64,000 nucleotides of DNA, taken from the NCBI GenBank assembly GCA_964507045.1, contig CAZDOO010000012.1, positions 1-64,000 on the forward strand, written 5' to 3'. The stretch comes from UBA8199 sp964507045 (GTDB taxonomy: Bacteria; Verrucomicrobiota; Verrucomicrobiia; Limisphaerales; UBA8199). Below the pieces are notes generated by a model. It was not told the DNA's origin. It ran no database searches and saw only the letters and a list, made by a program, of their open reading frames with translations. Made by a program: the position numbers and the translations under genes. How positions within the stretch are numbered: position 1 is the first letter of the stretch; each line of letters starts with the position of its first letter. Below, in pieces: positions 26,841-36,934 of the stretch.

Positions 26841-27890
26841 TCACCACTGCTCGCCTGCCATGAGATCGCCCGCTTTGAGCGCAAGCGCGAAAGGCTCCAG
26901 CGGCATCGGGCGATCGTGCGCGAGGAACTCCTCGCACACACGGAACAGGGCGGCGCTGGTAGTGACACGGCGGACCTGATGGAGGAATTGGCCGGTCGGT
27001 TCCACCCCCACGCCCAGGTAGTTCAGATACTTCTTCATCTTCTGCACCTGCGCGGACTCGCGCGCGGCGGGCGAACACACCGCTTCGTAGAGCGCGCGCA
27101 CGTAGACCAGCACATCGGTGCCGCGCGGCATGAAGACCGCCGCGCCGCGCTGGCGCTCCCGGATTTGCCGGAATAACCAGGGATTGCGGATCGCGCCTCG
27201 GCCAATCATTAAGCCGCGCGCGCCGGTGATCTTGAGCACCTCGGCGGCCTTTTGGGCGGAATAGACGTTGCCGTTCGCCAGCACGGGACAAGGCAAACTG
27301 GCGACCGCGCGGGCGATGAACTCGTAGTGCACCTCGCTCCGATACATCTCTTTCACCGTTCGCGCGTGCACGGTGAGCAAATCGAGGGAATGCTTCGCAA
27401 AGATGGGCAGCAGTTCCGAGAACACGTTCGCCGAGTCGAAGCCGATGCGGGTCTTAACGGTGAAAGGAACCTTAACTGCGTCGCGCAGTGCGCCGAGGAT
27501 CGCATCCACGCGTTTAGGCTCGCGGAGCAGGCCGCCGCCCGCGCCCTTGCGATAGACAACTGGCGCGGGACAGCCCAGGTTCAAATCCACCGCCGGCACC
27601 GGATACTGCTGCAGCTCGCGCGCGGTGCGCACGAGGGCGGGGATGTCGTTGCCGATCATCTGCGGGATGACCGGCCGGCCGGTGGGGTTCTCCGTGATGG
27701 ATTTGAGAACGTGCTTGTTCAACCGCGAGGTGGCGTAAACGCGGAAGTACTCCGTGAAGTAGAGATCCGCTCCGCCGTAGGGAGCTATGAGTTTCAGGAA
27801 CGACCAATCAGTCACCCCCTGCATCGGCGCCAAGGCCATGACAGGCGTCTGGCCGCTCAGCAGGCGTTGAAACTGTTCGCGCGGGTCCAC
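26841..27890 (-). CDS. dus: tRNA-dihydrouridine synthase
   Basis: 349 residues of FMN-dependent TIM-barrel sequence. MALAPMQGVTD binds flavin near the N-terminus, DLNLGCPAPVVYRKGAGGGLL contains the catalytic cysteine region, VKTRIGFD and LTVHARTVKEMY follow, and LANGNVYSAQKA and GLMIGRGAIRNPWLF complete the phosphate-binding end. It reduces uridines in the tRNA D-loop. GTG at 27890 is the start. It lies ten bases downstream of the DUF1015 gene on the same strand, so the two are probably cotranscribed. Confidence 0.92.
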   Translation of the reverse strand: MDPREQFQRLLSGQTPVMALAPMQGVTDWSFLKLIAPYGGADLYFTEYFRVYATSRLNKHVLKSITENPTGRPVIPQMIGNDIPALVRTARELQQYPVPAVDLNLGCPAPVVYRKGAGGGLLREPKRVDAILGALRDAVKVPFTVKTRIGFDSANVFSELLPIFAKHSLDLLTVHARTVKEMYRSEVHYEFIARAVASLPCPVLANGNVYSAQKAAEVLKITGARGLMIGRGAIRNPWLFRQIRERQRGAAVFMPRGTDVLVYVRALYEAVCSPAARESAQVQKMKKYLNYLGVGVEPTGQFLHQVRRVTTSAALFRVCEEFLAHDRPMPLEPFALALKAGDLMAGEQW

Positions 27891-27900
27891 CAGTCAACCG

Positions 27901-29115
27901 CTAGATCATGTGACAGAACATCGCGTCGCGGAGCTTGGGTTCGAACCAGGTGCTTTTGGGCGGCATGATGCCGCCGGCGTCGGCGATGGCCATGAGGTCC
28001 TCGATGCTGGTGGGAAACATGGAGAAGGCGCAGGCGTATTGGCCGCTGTTGACCAGCTTCTCCAGCTCCGCCGTGCCGCGGATGCCGCCGACAAAGTTCA
28101 CGCGCTTGCTGGTGCGCGGATCGCTGATGCCCAAGACCGGTTCGAGCACATGCTTCTGCAGCAGCGTGACGTCGAGCCGCTCAATCGGATCGGTGGCAGC
28201 CGTGAAACGCGGCAGAAAGCTCAGCGTGTGCCATTGCCCGGCGAGGTAGAATCCGAGCTCGTGCTTGCGCGCCGGGACAGCGGCGCCGGGGTAGTTGATC
28301 GCGAACACCGCGGCCAACTTCTCCAGCAACTGTGCGGGCGAGAGGCCGTTCAAATCCTTCAGCACGCGGTTGTAAGGGAGTATCTGCATCTGGTTGTGAG
28401 GAAAGATGACGCTGAGGAAGAAAGCGCTCTCTCCAGCCCCGTTCCGGCTCCGATACACCCGCCCCGCAGCGGCGCTGCGGTGATGGCCGTCGGCGATATA
28501 GAGACAAGGCATGCGTCCGAACTCGGCTTCAATGAAGCGAATCTGCGCCGCGTCGGCGATGACCCACGCCGTGTGGCGCACACCATCGGGCGCGGTAAAA
28601 TCAACGTTCGGCGGTTCGGCGGTCAGTTTCGCGACAAGCGCATCCATCCCCGGGTTCGCACGGTAGACCAGAAACACAGGGCCGGTCTGGGAATCGAGCG
28701 CCTCAATGTGTCGCACGCGGTCGTCTTCTTTGTCCAACCGGGTCAGCTCGTGCTTCCTGATGATGCCCTGGAGGTAGTCCTCGCAACTAGCCGCGGCGAC
28801 GAGGCCAGTCTGGCTGTGCGCACCCATGATCTGGCGGTAGAGATAGAAGCAAGGGTGGTCATCCTGCCGAAGCGCGCCCTCGACAATCAGGCGCCAGAAA
28901 TTCTCCCGCCCCCGGGCATAAACCTCCGGCGCGTAAGGATTGGTGGCGGGCGGCAAATCAATCTCCGGTTTGCTGACGTGGAGAAAGCTCAGAGGATTGC
29001 CGGCGGCGGTCTGGCGCGCCTCTTCCGTGGACATCACATCGTAAGGCAGCTCGCAAATGCGCGGCGCCAGGTCGGGCTTCGGCCGCAACGCAGCAAAGGG
29101 TTTGATGAAGGCCAT
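27901..29115 (-). CDS. DUF1015 family protein
   Basis: 404 residues. FAALRPKPDLAPRICELPYDVM near the start, NPLSFLHVSKPEIDLP, the central YIADGHHRSAAA and the final IMPPKSTWFEPKLRDAMF-type ending are hallmarks of DUF1015. The family is widespread, has a ParB/SerK-like core and no settled function; the histidine pair in DGHHR is a likely active-site element. ATG 29115 puts the family's first strand at residue 3; a longer frame to 29184 is less likely. The next gene begins divergently at 29254. Confidence 0.85.
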   Translation of the reverse strand: MAFIKPFAALRPKPDLAPRICELPYDVMSTEEARQTAAGNPLSFLHVSKPEIDLPPATNPYAPEVYARGRENFWRLIVEGALRQDDHPCFYLYRQIMGAHSQTGLVAAASCEDYLQGIIRKHELTRLDKEDDRVRHIEALDSQTGPVFLVYRANPGMDALVAKLTAEPPNVDFTAPDGVRHTAWVIADAAQIRFIEAEFGRMPCLYIADGHHRSAAAGRVYRSRNGAGESAFFLSVIFPHNQMQILPYNRVLKDLNGLSPAQLLEKLAAVFAINYPGAAVPARKHELGFYLAGQWHTLSFLPRFTAATDPIERLDVTLLQKHVLEPVLGISDPRTSKRVNFVGGIRGTAELEKLVNSGQYACAFSMFPTSIEDLMAIADAGGIMPPKSTWFEPKLRDAMFCHMI

Positions 29116-29253
29116 GAGTGGTCTGGAATCTATCGCCGCACCAGTGGAAACGCACGCCGAAAGTCGGGCGCACCGCACAGGCATCTTCCGTCAGCCCTGG
29201 TCTGCGGCTGGAAGATTGCCATCGCCCGGTCTTTTCCGCTACACCATAGGCAT

Positions 29254-32200
29254 ATGGCAAACATCAAACCACTGAGGAACCCGCTGGCGGTCGTACTCCT
29301 GGCCCTTTCCTTCGCCGGCTACTCCCAGAGCGAGCCGCTCAAGGACTGGCAGAACCCGCAGCTCACCGGCCGCAACAACCTCGCGCCGCACGCCACCATG
29401 GTTATCTGCCCCGACGTGAAGACCGCGCTCAAAATCGGCCCGGTGGCCAATGCCCAGCGCGTGAAGTCGCCGTTCTACCGCTCGCTCAATGGCCAGTGGA
29501 AGTATCATTACGGCAAGAACCACAGCGCCCGCGTGCCGGACTTCTGGAAGCCCGGGTTCAACGACCGGTCATGGCCGACAATCCCCGTGCCCGCGAACGT
29601 CGAGATTCACGGCTACGGCATACCGATTTATGTGAACGTCCCGTATCCCTGGTCCAAACCCTGGCAGCCGCCGTTCGTGCCGGAGGATGATCCAAACAAC
29701 ACGGTTAACTCCTACCGCCGCACCTTCACTGTGCCCAGGGAGTGGTCAGGCCGCCGTGTGCTGCTCACATTCGACGGCGTGAATTCCTTTTGCCAGGTCT
29801 GGGTGAACGGCCAACCCGTCGGGCTGGGCAAGGATTCCCGGACGCCGCTGGAGTTCGACATCACGCCATTTCTCGTCCCCGGAGAGAACCTGTTGGCGGT
29901 TGAGAACTTCCGCTGGTGCGACGGCTCCTACCTCGAGGACCAGGATTTCTGGCGCTTGAGCGGCATCTTCCGGGATGTCTATCTGTGGTCGCCGCCGGAA
30001 GCTCACATTCGCGACTTCGAGGTGAAGACGGACCTGGACGCGCAGTATCGCGACGCGACGCTGAGTGTGAGCATGGCGATCACCAATTACATGCGGTCGC
30101 CCAAGGCCTGCCGCCTGGAAGCCACCTTGCTGGATGCCGATGGCCGCCAAGTCACAGCCCTGGGCGGTCCCCGGGAATGCCGCGTCGAAGCCGGGGGCGA
30201 GACTTCCGCGACCATCCCGGCCCGGGTGCCCAATCCGCTGAAGTGGACGGCGGAGACGCCGCATCTCTACAAGTTGCTGCTGACCCTCAAAGACGACCGG
30301 AACCGAGCGCTCGAGGTCATCCCAGTGAACGTCGGCTTCCGCAAAGTCGAGATCAAGGACGGGAACCTGCTGGTCAACGGCCAGCGCATCCTGATCAAGG
30401 GGGTGAACCGGCATGAGATTGATCCTGACCGGGGGCAGGCCATCACCCTGGAGGGCATGGTTCGCGACATCCACGTGATGAAGCAGCACAACATCAACGC
30501 CGTCCGCACCTCGCATTACCCGAACCAAACGGCATGGTATGACCTCTGCGACCGCCTCGGGCTTTACCTGGTGGACGAAGCCAACATCGAGAGCCACGGC
30601 ATGGGTTACGGCAAGCAGTCGCTCGCGAAGTTCCCCGAATGGCAGGCGGCGCACCTGGACCGCACCATCCGGATGGTCGAGCGCGACAAGAACCACGCCT
30701 CGGTCATCATCTGGTCGCTCGGCAACGAGGCCGGCAACGGCACAAACTTCATGACGACTTACGACTGGATCAAGCAGCGCGATGCCAGCCGGCCGGTGCA
30801 TTACGAGCGCGCCGGGAGCGACCGCAACACCGACATCTACTGCCCCATGTATCCCCTGCCATCGGTGGTTCGCCAATATGCCGACGGCGAGCGCGTCAGC
30901 GGGAAGCACACGGGCGACCCCGACCTAGAAGCGGAGCCGCAGCGCGCGCGGCCGCTGATCATGTGCGAGTACGCCCACGCCATGGGCAACAGCTCCGGCA
31001 ACATGTGGCTCTATTGGGACCTGATCTATAGCAAGCCGTTCCTGCAAGGCGGGTTCATCTGGGATTGGGTGGATCAGGCGCTGCGCGAGCCCATCAAACG
31101 CAACGCCGCGCGCACCAAGCGCATGCCGGCAAAAGGCGAGCCCACCTTCTGGGCATTCGGCGGCGACTACGGCCCGCCCGGCACTCCCAGCGACCAGAAC
31201 TTCGTCTGCAACGGCCTGGTCACGCCCGATCGCCAGCCCCATCCGGGCTTGCTCGAGGTGAAGCACATTTACCAATACATCCACTGCAAGCCGGCTTTCG
31301 CGATGGAAGACAAGCCCGTCGGGGCAGCGTCGCCGAGAATGGTGGAAGTGAAGAACTGGTTCGACTTCACCAACCTCAAGGATATCGCGGTGGTAAACTG
31401 GCGCCTGACCGGTGATGGCCGGGAACTGCAAAAAGGCGAACTTCCCGCTCCCGACCTCGCCCCGCGCGCGACGGCACAACTCGCCATCCCGGTGAAAGCC
31501 TTCATGCCGGAGCCGGGTGCCGAATACTTCCTCGAAGTCAGCTTCCGCCTGAAGCAGGACCAACCGTGGGCCGAGCGGGGGCATGAGATCGCCTGGGATC
31601 AATTCAAGCTGCCCGAGGCGGCGCCGGCTTCCGTGTCGGACGCCGCCACCCTGCCGGCGCTGCACCTCAGCCAGGATGCGGCGCTGGCCACCGTCAGCGG
31701 CCAGGACTTCACCGCTACGTTCGACAAGCGGGCCGGCACCCTGAGCTCGCTGAAGTTCAAGGGGATCGAACTGGTCCAGTCGCCGCTGCGCCCCGATTTC
31801 TGGCGGGCTCCGACAGACAATGACCGCGGTCGGAAGATGGCGGAGTCCCAGGGCATTTGGCGCACGGCCCACGCCGACGCCGAAACGCGCAGCTTCCAGG
31901 CGGAGGAGAGCGAGGCCTCGGTGGTCGTGAAGATCAGCAGCCGCCTGCCCAAGGTGGAGGCAGATTGGACCACTGCTTACACCGTTCATCGGACCGGGGA
32001 CATTGTTGTGGATGTGGAGTTCGCCCCCGCCACCGCCAAACTCCCCAAGCTCCCGCGCCTTGGCTTGCAGATGGTGATGCCTGCCGGGTTTGATCGGATC
32101 ACCTGGCTCGGCCCGGGGCCGCAGGAAACTTACTGCGACCGCAAGGATGCGCGCGTCGGCCTCTATTCCGGTTCTGTGCGCGCGCAGTTCTACCAGGACT

Positions 32201-32577
32201 ACGTTGAGCCGGGGGAAAGCGGCAACAAGGTGGATGTCCGTTGGGTGGCGCTGGCCAATGGCAAGGGCGTCGGACTGCTCGCCGTCGGCCGGCCGGTGCT
32301 CAGCGTCAATGCGCTGCATTACACTACGGACGACCTGCAATCCGCCGAGCATCCGTTCCAACTGCCCACCCGCGACATCACGGTGTTGAACCTCGACTGG
32401 AAGCAGCAGGGTGTGGGCGGCGACAATAGCTGGGGTTTGTGGCCCCACGAGCAATACCTCATCCCCTGCCAGGCGCAGCGTTACAGCTTCCGGCTGCGAC
32501 CCTTCAGCGTGAGTGGAATGAGTGACCGGGCCGTGGCGCAAGCCGCCAAGTCGCTGGCGCGGCAGACCGCCCCGTAA
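29254..32577 (+). CDS. Secreted GH2 beta-galactosidase (LacZ type)
   Basis: 1107 residues with a signal peptide (NPLAVVLLALSFAGYSQS). Domains follow LacZ order: sugar-binding jelly roll, two immunoglobulin-like domains around a TIM barrel, and a C-terminal beta-galactosidase small-chain domain. The acid/base Glu492 lies in SLGNEAGNG and the nucleophile Glu572 in IMCEYAHAMGNS; DEANIESHGMGYG is the preceding metal-site stretch. It hydrolyses terminal beta-galactosides, probably of plant or algal polymers given the signal peptide. The ATG at 29254 fits the signal peptide. The small membrane protein gene starts ten bases after its stop. Confidence 0.93.
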   Translation: MANIKPLRNPLAVVLLALSFAGYSQSEPLKDWQNPQLTGRNNLAPHATMVICPDVKTALKIGPVANAQRVKSPFYRSLNGQWKYHYGKNHSARVPDFWKPGFNDRSWPTIPVPANVEIHGYGIPIYVNVPYPWSKPWQPPFVPEDDPNNTVNSYRRTFTVPREWSGRRVLLTFDGVNSFCQVWVNGQPVGLGKDSRTPLEFDITPFLVPGENLLAVENFRWCDGSYLEDQDFWRLSGIFRDVYLWSPPEAHIRDFEVKTDLDAQYRDATLSVSMAITNYMRSPKACRLEATLLDADGRQVTALGGPRECRVEAGGETSATIPARVPNPLKWTAETPHLYKLLLTLKDDRNRALEVIPVNVGFRKVEIKDGNLLVNGQRILIKGVNRHEIDPDRGQAITLEGMVRDIHVMKQHNINAVRTSHYPNQTAWYDLCDRLGLYLVDEANIESHGMGYGKQSLAKFPEWQAAHLDRTIRMVERDKNHASVIIWSLGNEAGNGTNFMTTYDWIKQRDASRPVHYERAGSDRNTDIYCPMYPLPSVVRQYADGERVSGKHTGDPDLEAEPQRARPLIMCEYAHAMGNSSGNMWLYWDLIYSKPFLQGGFIWDWVDQALREPIKRNAARTKRMPAKGEPTFWAFGGDYGPPGTPSDQNFVCNGLVTPDRQPHPGLLEVKHIYQYIHCKPAFAMEDKPVGAASPRMVEVKNWFDFTNLKDIAVVNWRLTGDGRELQKGELPAPDLAPRATAQLAIPVKAFMPEPGAEYFLEVSFRLKQDQPWAERGHEIAWDQFKLPEAAPASVSDAATLPALHLSQDAALATVSGQDFTATFDKRAGTLSSLKFKGIELVQSPLRPDFWRAPTDNDRGRKMAESQGIWRTAHADAETRSFQAEESEASVVVKISSRLPKVEADWTTAYTVHRTGDIVVDVEFAPATAKLPKLPRLGLQMVMPAGFDRITWLGPGPQETYCDRKDARVGLYSGSVRAQFYQDYVEPGESGNKVDVRWVALANGKGVGLLAVGRPVLSVNALHYTTDDLQSAEHPFQLPTRDITVLNLDWKQQGVGGDNSWGLWPHEQYLIPCQAQRYSFRLRPFSVSGMSDRAVAQAAKSLARQTAP

Positions 32578-32586
32578 GCCGGTCCC

Positions 32587-33657
32587 ATGCGGCCTGAGCC
32601 GAGAGCCGGGTGGCGCGGTCGTGCCGGGCTGATCCTGCTGGCGGTGGCAGCGGCGGCGATCTGGTGGCTGCTGGATCGCTCGGAACCCCGGGCCGACTGG
32701 CTGCACGTGGAAGCGCCACGCCGCGCGGTTGCGGGCCAACCCCTGCCGCTGCGCGTGCGCCTGGCTCCGCAGGCGGAACCGACCCGCGTGTGCGTTGACC
32801 TTCACTGGGCCGCCACCCACAACGAGACAGTGGGGTGCCTCGCCAGTGGCGGTTCCAAGGCGGTAGGCACGGAAGGTGGAACATTCGACTTCGAGATACC
32901 CGTCCGTCCCGTTGAAGGTCTGCGCTTCGTCGCCGGGATCATCTACCTGACCCGGACCGGCAATTGGGAAGATCACACGCTGGCGGCGTCCACCGCGCTC
33001 ATCCCGGTGAGCACTGATCCAAACGGCGGCGCGGAAACACGATTGGAACCGGTGCGCCTGCAACCGCCGGCTGACAGGGCGGGCGGCCATCCGCGTCCGC
33101 CGACATTCCTCCGCTGGCTGACCGCGCTGGCGCTTTTGGCCGCCGCCGCGACGGCTTGGAACGCAAATCTGACAACCGAACGCTCCGCGCCCGGTGGCGG
33201 AACGCGCCGGGGGCAACGGCTCGCGGTGCTGCTGGCGCTGGCCGGCCTGTATGAATTGTCCGGGCTGGATAGTTGGCTGGGGGCGCACGCCCGGGCCATG
33301 GCCAGCACAGGCGATTTCTACTATCTGCGCGCCGCATTTCAGAAAGCCGCAATCAGTCTCACGGGCGCCGCCATGATCGGCCTCCTGGTTTTCCTGCGGC
33401 GCGCGCGCCGCGCGCACCGGCTGTTGCTGGCCGCGTTTGGCCTTTACCTTGGGATTGCGGCCGCGAACCTGGTCTCCTTGCATGCGCTTGACCGGGTTGC
33501 CAATCTCTCGTGGCAGGGTGTCCCGCTCGTCGAGGCCCTTGCCTTCACCTGCGCCGCCCTGACCTGGTACGGCGTTCGCCTCGCCCGCCGCGCGGACGCA
33601 CGCCTCAGTCCGAGCGAAGCCGGAAGAACAGCTTGTCCTCCGACGCCGGGAGAATGA
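32587..33657 (+). CDS. Membrane protein of unknown function
   Basis: 356 residues. One N-terminal helix (AGLILLAVAAAAIWWLL), an extracytoplasmic beta-rich domain to about residue 165, then four more helices in the C-terminal half. No known family is recognised. It directly follows the beta-galactosidase gene and could belong to its transcript. Its last 53 bases overlap the end of the convergent NHL-repeat gene, so the final 17 residues (SPSEAGRTACPPTPGE region) are antisense to that gene's coding end. Confidence 0.55.
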   Translation: MRPEPRAGWRGRAGLILLAVAAAAIWWLLDRSEPRADWLHVEAPRRAVAGQPLPLRVRLAPQAEPTRVCVDLHWAATHNETVGCLASGGSKAVGTEGGTFDFEIPVRPVEGLRFVAGIIYLTRTGNWEDHTLAASTALIPVSTDPNGGAETRLEPVRLQPPADRAGGHPRPPTFLRWLTALALLAAAATAWNANLTTERSAPGGGTRRGQRLAVLLALAGLYELSGLDSWLGAHARAMASTGDFYYLRAAFQKAAISLTGAAMIGLLVFLRRARRAHRLLLAAFGLYLGIAAANLVSLHALDRVANLSWQGVPLVEALAFTCAALTWYGVRLARRADARLSPSEAGRTACPPTPGE

Positions 33658-35098
33658 CGCTCTTGTTCGCGCCATCATCGGCGATGGTGTAGCCGGGAGC
33701 GGACCAGCCGGCGGCGTTGGCCAGGCTGGAATTCTGCTCCAATACAAACCCGGCAGCCGACGACGGCCACGAGACGATGACGCTGCCGCCCGATCGCCGG
33801 ATGCTCAGGCTGGGGCGCGCGACCGTGCTGAGCCGGAAGAACAGGTTGGGAGCTGGCAGCGGCACACTGATGCTCTTGTTCGTGCCGTCGTCGCTGATCG
33901 TGTAATCGGAGGCCTGCCAACCAACGGCGCGCGCCGGATCCGGATTCTGCTGGAGCACAAATCCCGCTGACGGCGATGGCCAGGATATAATGAGACTGTT
34001 GTTCGAGCGCCGGATGGCCAACGCGGGCAAGGACGTACCCCTGCTGATGCGGTGGTTGCCGGTGTCGGCCACAAAAATGTTGCCCGTGTCATCCACCGCC
34101 ACGCCATAAGGCGAGTTGAACCTTGCTGCGCTGCCCGTGCCGTCGTCCGCGCCGCTGACCCCCGGATCACCTCCCAACGTCGTCACCACGCCGGCGCCCG
34201 TCACCTGCCGGATGGTGTGATTATACCGGTCCGCCACAAACACATTGCCCGCGCTGTCCAGCGCCACGCCTTGCGGGTAGTAAAACCGGGCCGCGCTGCC
34301 CGGTCCGTCGTTGGTGCCGCTGGCTTCCGCCTGGCCTGCGAGCGTTGTGACCAACCCGGCGCTCGTCACCTTGCGAATAGTGTGGTTTCCGGAATCCGCC
34401 ACGTACACGTCCCCCGCGCTGTCCACCGCCACGCCGCTAGGATAGAAAAACCGCGCTTCGCTTCCCATCCCGTCATTGGTGCCGCTGGTTCCCGCCAGGC
34501 CCGCGAGTGTCGTTACCACTCCCCCGCTGGCGATCCGGCGGATGGTGTGGTTATAGTAATCGGCCACATACACGTTGCCCCCCGGGCCTGCCGCCACGCT
34601 CACCGGATAGCAAAACTGCGCCGCGCTGCCCGTCCCCTCGTTGGTGCCGGGATTCCCCGCGCTGCCCGCCAGTGTGGACACCGCGCCGCCGCTCGTAATC
34701 TGGCGGATGGTGTGGCTGAGTTGGTCGGCCACATACACATTGCCCGCGCGGTCCACCGCCACACCCGCCGGATACCAAAACCGCGCCGCGCTGCCCGTGC
34801 CGTCGTTAGTCCCGCCACTTCCCGCGCTGCCCGCCAGTGTCGTCACCACCCCGCCGCGGCTGATTTGACGAATGGTGCAATTCATGGTGTCCGCTACGAA
34901 GAGGTTGCCCACGCGGTCCGCCGCTACACCGGCTGGAATGGAAAACCGCGCCGCCCCGCCCGCCCCGTCGTTGGTGCCGGGGCTGCCCGGCGCGCCCGCA
35001 CAGTTGCGCCAGGTATAAACCGGCGCGCTTTGGCCCAGCGCGGCAACCTGGACCCATGCCAAGGCGGCCGGAAACACGAATCGGCTCAGGGCATTCAC
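33605..35098 (-). CDS. Secreted NHL-repeat beta-propeller protein
   Basis: 497 residues with a signal peptide (FVFPAALAWVQVAALG). Six NHL repeats of about 57 residues carry the units PAGVAVDRAGNVYVAD and HTIRQIT, forming a six-bladed propeller, probably for binding. The DNA of the repeats is highly similar, with phrases like ACCACCCCGCCG recurring at about 171-base steps. Two copies of a 65-residue C-terminal module follow, each ending in FFRL (residues about 372-430 and 432-497), and the same module type ends the proteins at 190-2586 and 60609-63047. The 3' end overlaps the convergent membrane-protein gene by 53 bases. Confidence 0.82.
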   Translation of the reverse strand: MNALSRFVFPAALAWVQVAALGQSAPVYTWRNCAGAPGSPGTNDGAGGAARFSIPAGVAADRVGNLFVADTMNCTIRQISRGGVVTTLAGSAGSGGTNDGTGSAARFWYPAGVAVDRAGNVYVADQLSHTIRQITSGGAVSTLAGSAGNPGTNEGTGSAAQFCYPVSVAAGPGGNVYVADYYNHTIRRIASGGVVTTLAGLAGTSGTNDGMGSEARFFYPSGVAVDSAGDVYVADSGNHTIRKVTSAGLVTTLAGQAEASGTNDGPGSAARFYYPQGVALDSAGNVFVADRYNHTIRQVTGAGVVTTLGGDPGVSGADDGTGSAARFNSPYGVAVDDTGNIFVADTGNHRISRGTSLPALAIRRSNNSLIISWPSPSAGFVLQQNPDPARAVGWQASDYTISDDGTNKSISVPLPAPNLFFRLSTVARPSLSIRRSGGSVIVSWPSSAAGFVLEQNSSLANAAGWSAPGYTIADDGANKSVILPASEDKLFFRLRSD

Positions 35099-35329
35099 GG
35101 GATGACTTATGATCTTTCAACCCCACGCTGGCAAGCCCCAGCCCCGGAATCAATACCGAAATCAGGACAATCCAGCCGGGTTGACCCCAGCGGCTATTGG
35201 GAAGCGGCCAGGAGTGCCGGGAATCGTCTTGCCATCAGGCAGCAAAGGAGTATGCCTTGCAGGCATGGCGATGCGTTGGCGCGGATTGGCCAGTGTATTC
35301 GTCCATGTGTTAGAATAGAGGATGAGACT

Positions 35330-36934
35330 ATGTCACTCGACGAACGAGCGATAGGGTACCAGGCCGTAGCGCGGGGCGGGTGCTTCAGGGGCGGCATTGT
35401 CGCGTTAGCACTGCTGCTGGCCGGCTTTGGGTGCGGAGCGCGGCCGGAGGTAACAGGCGAGGCGCAACTCACCAACCAATCCGCGGCGGCGGCCAGGGGT
35501 GCGCAGCGGGTGCGCGAGCCCGCCGTTGCGGGGCTTTTCTACCCAGGCGAGGCAGCGAAGCTTTCCAAAGCGCTCGATGCCTTGCTGGCGGCCGCGCCGA
35601 AACATCATATTCCGCGGCTCAAGGGCCTGGTGTGTCCGCACGCAGGCTACGAATACTCCGGGCAGACGGCGGCCATCGCCTACAAGTTGCTGGCCGGGAG
35701 CGACGTGCGGACGGTGGTGGTCATAGGACCCAGCCACTATGCGCTCCTGCGGGGCGCATGCATCCCGGACGCGGACGCTTACCAGACGCCGCTGGGGCGG
35801 GTGCCCATCTCCGAGAAGGCAAAGGCGCTGGCGGCCGTGCCGCCGTTCGCGTTGGAGCCGCGCAGCCTCGTCCAGCGGCCCGGTTGGTGGCGCCAAGCGC
35901 CGAAAGCCGCGCCGGAAGAGGGGCGGGACACGCCGGAAACGTGGGAGCATTCGGTCGAGGTCCAGGTGCCGTTCCTGCAAAAGGTGCTGAAGAACTTCAA
36001 GCTGCTGCCGGTGGTAGTTGGCGAGGCGGACCCGGAGCAAATGGCCAAGGCGCTGGCCGAGCAGCTTGACGACCATACGATTGTGGTCGCAAGTTCGGAC
36101 CTGAGCCATTATCATACCTATGAGACCGCCAAAGGGCTGGATAGTCGTTGCGTCAAGGCGATCGGCGACATGGACATTGACGCAATGCGGTCCCAGGAAG
36201 CGTGCGGCAAGCTGCCGATTTTGACGCTGCTGCACCTGGCGCGGCAGAAGGGCTGGAAAGCACAAGTGCTGGATTACCGCAACAGTGGTGATGTGACCGG
36301 CGATAAGGACCACGTGGTGGGCTACGCGGGAGTGGCCTTCTATGCGCCGGCGCCGGAGAACCTCACGGCGGCAGAGCGGAAGTTCCTGCTGGATCTGGCG
36401 CGCCGGACGCTGATGAGCGTGACGACCGGCGGCGGGTTGCCCGAGGCCACCAACAAGGATGTGCCACCCAAGCTGCTGGAGAAGAAGGCCTGCTTTGTCA
36501 CACTGACCAAAAGCGGAGCGCTGCGCGGCTGCATTGGCCATCTGACCGCCCTGGAGCCGCTGCATCAAGCGGTGGCCGAGAACGCCCGCAACGCCGCGCT
36601 GCGCGACCCGCGCTTCCCGCCGGTTGAGACCGGGGAGCTGGCCGACATCAAGATCGAGATCAGCGTGCTGACGGAGCCGCAGCCGCTGGCATTCAGCTCG
36701 CCCGAGGACTTGTTGAGCAAGCTGCATCCGAACGAGGATGGGGTGCTGCTGCATATCGGCCCGCGCACGGCGACGTTCCTGCCGCAGGTCTGGGAGCAGA
36801 TTCCCGACAAGGTCAGCTTCCTGGAGCATCTCTCCCAAAAGGCCGGCTGCGAAAGTTCGGCGTGGCGGGGCAAGGATGTCACAATTTCCATCTACCGCGT
36901 GGAATGCTTTGAGGAAGCATCCCCCCGTCCCTGA
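35330..36934 (+). CDS. Memo (AmmeMemoRadiSam B) fused to AMMECR1 (AmmeMemoRadiSam A)
   Basis: 534 residues. A hydrophobic segment (VALALLLAGFGC) with a cysteine gives a possible lipoprotein signal, though the lipobox is imperfect. Residues about 60-320 are a Memo domain (VREPAVAGLFYPGE, VCPHAGYEYSGQTA, VVIGPSHY, SSDLSHYH), with histidines of a dioxygenase-like metal site. The remainder is AMMECR1 (KRGCIGH-type motif seen as LRGCIGHL). In other genomes these accompany a radical SAM enzyme; none is in this window. GAGGATGAG precedes the ATG at 35330 and fixes the start; an open frame runs far upstream antisense to the NHL gene. Function is unknown; the membrane gene downstream overlaps it. Confidence 0.85.
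   Translation: MSLDERAIGYQAVARGGCFRGGIVALALLLAGFGCGARPEVTGEAQLTNQSAAAARGAQRVREPAVAGLFYPGEAAKLSKALDALLAAAPKHHIPRLKGLVCPHAGYEYSGQTAAIAYKLLAGSDVRTVVVIGPSHYALLRGACIPDADAYQTPLGRVPISEKAKALAAVPPFALEPRSLVQRPGWWRQAPKAAPEEGRDTPETWEHSVEVQVPFLQKVLKNFKLLPVVVGEADPEQMAKALAEQLDDHTIVVASSDLSHYHTYETAKGLDSRCVKAIGDMDIDAMRSQEACGKLPILTLLHLARQKGWKAQVLDYRNSGDVTGDKDHVVGYAGVAFYAPAPENLTAAERKFLLDLARRTLMSVTTGGGLPEATNKDVPPKLLEKKACFVTLTKSGALRGCIGHLTALEPLHQAVAENARNAALRDPRFPPVETGELADIKIEISVLTEPQPLAFSSPEDLLSKLHPNEDGVLLHIGPRTATFLPQVWEQIPDKVSFLEHLSQKAGCESSAWRGKDVTISIYRVECFEEASPRP

Noticed and set aside
27910..29253. Plus-strand open frame of about 450 codons in front of the beta-galactosidase, making a 1555-codon frame
   Set aside because: It is antisense to the DUF1015 gene and has no domain; the GH2 signal peptide starts at 29254.
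30925..33747. 940-codon antisense frame over the beta-galactosidase end
   Set aside because: No domains; GH2 catalytic motifs lie on the plus strand.
34052..35329. Plus-strand open frame upstream of the Memo-AMMECR1 gene
   Set aside because: Antisense to the NHL-repeat gene, with repetitive low-complexity product; a clear ribosome-binding site fixes the start at 35330.
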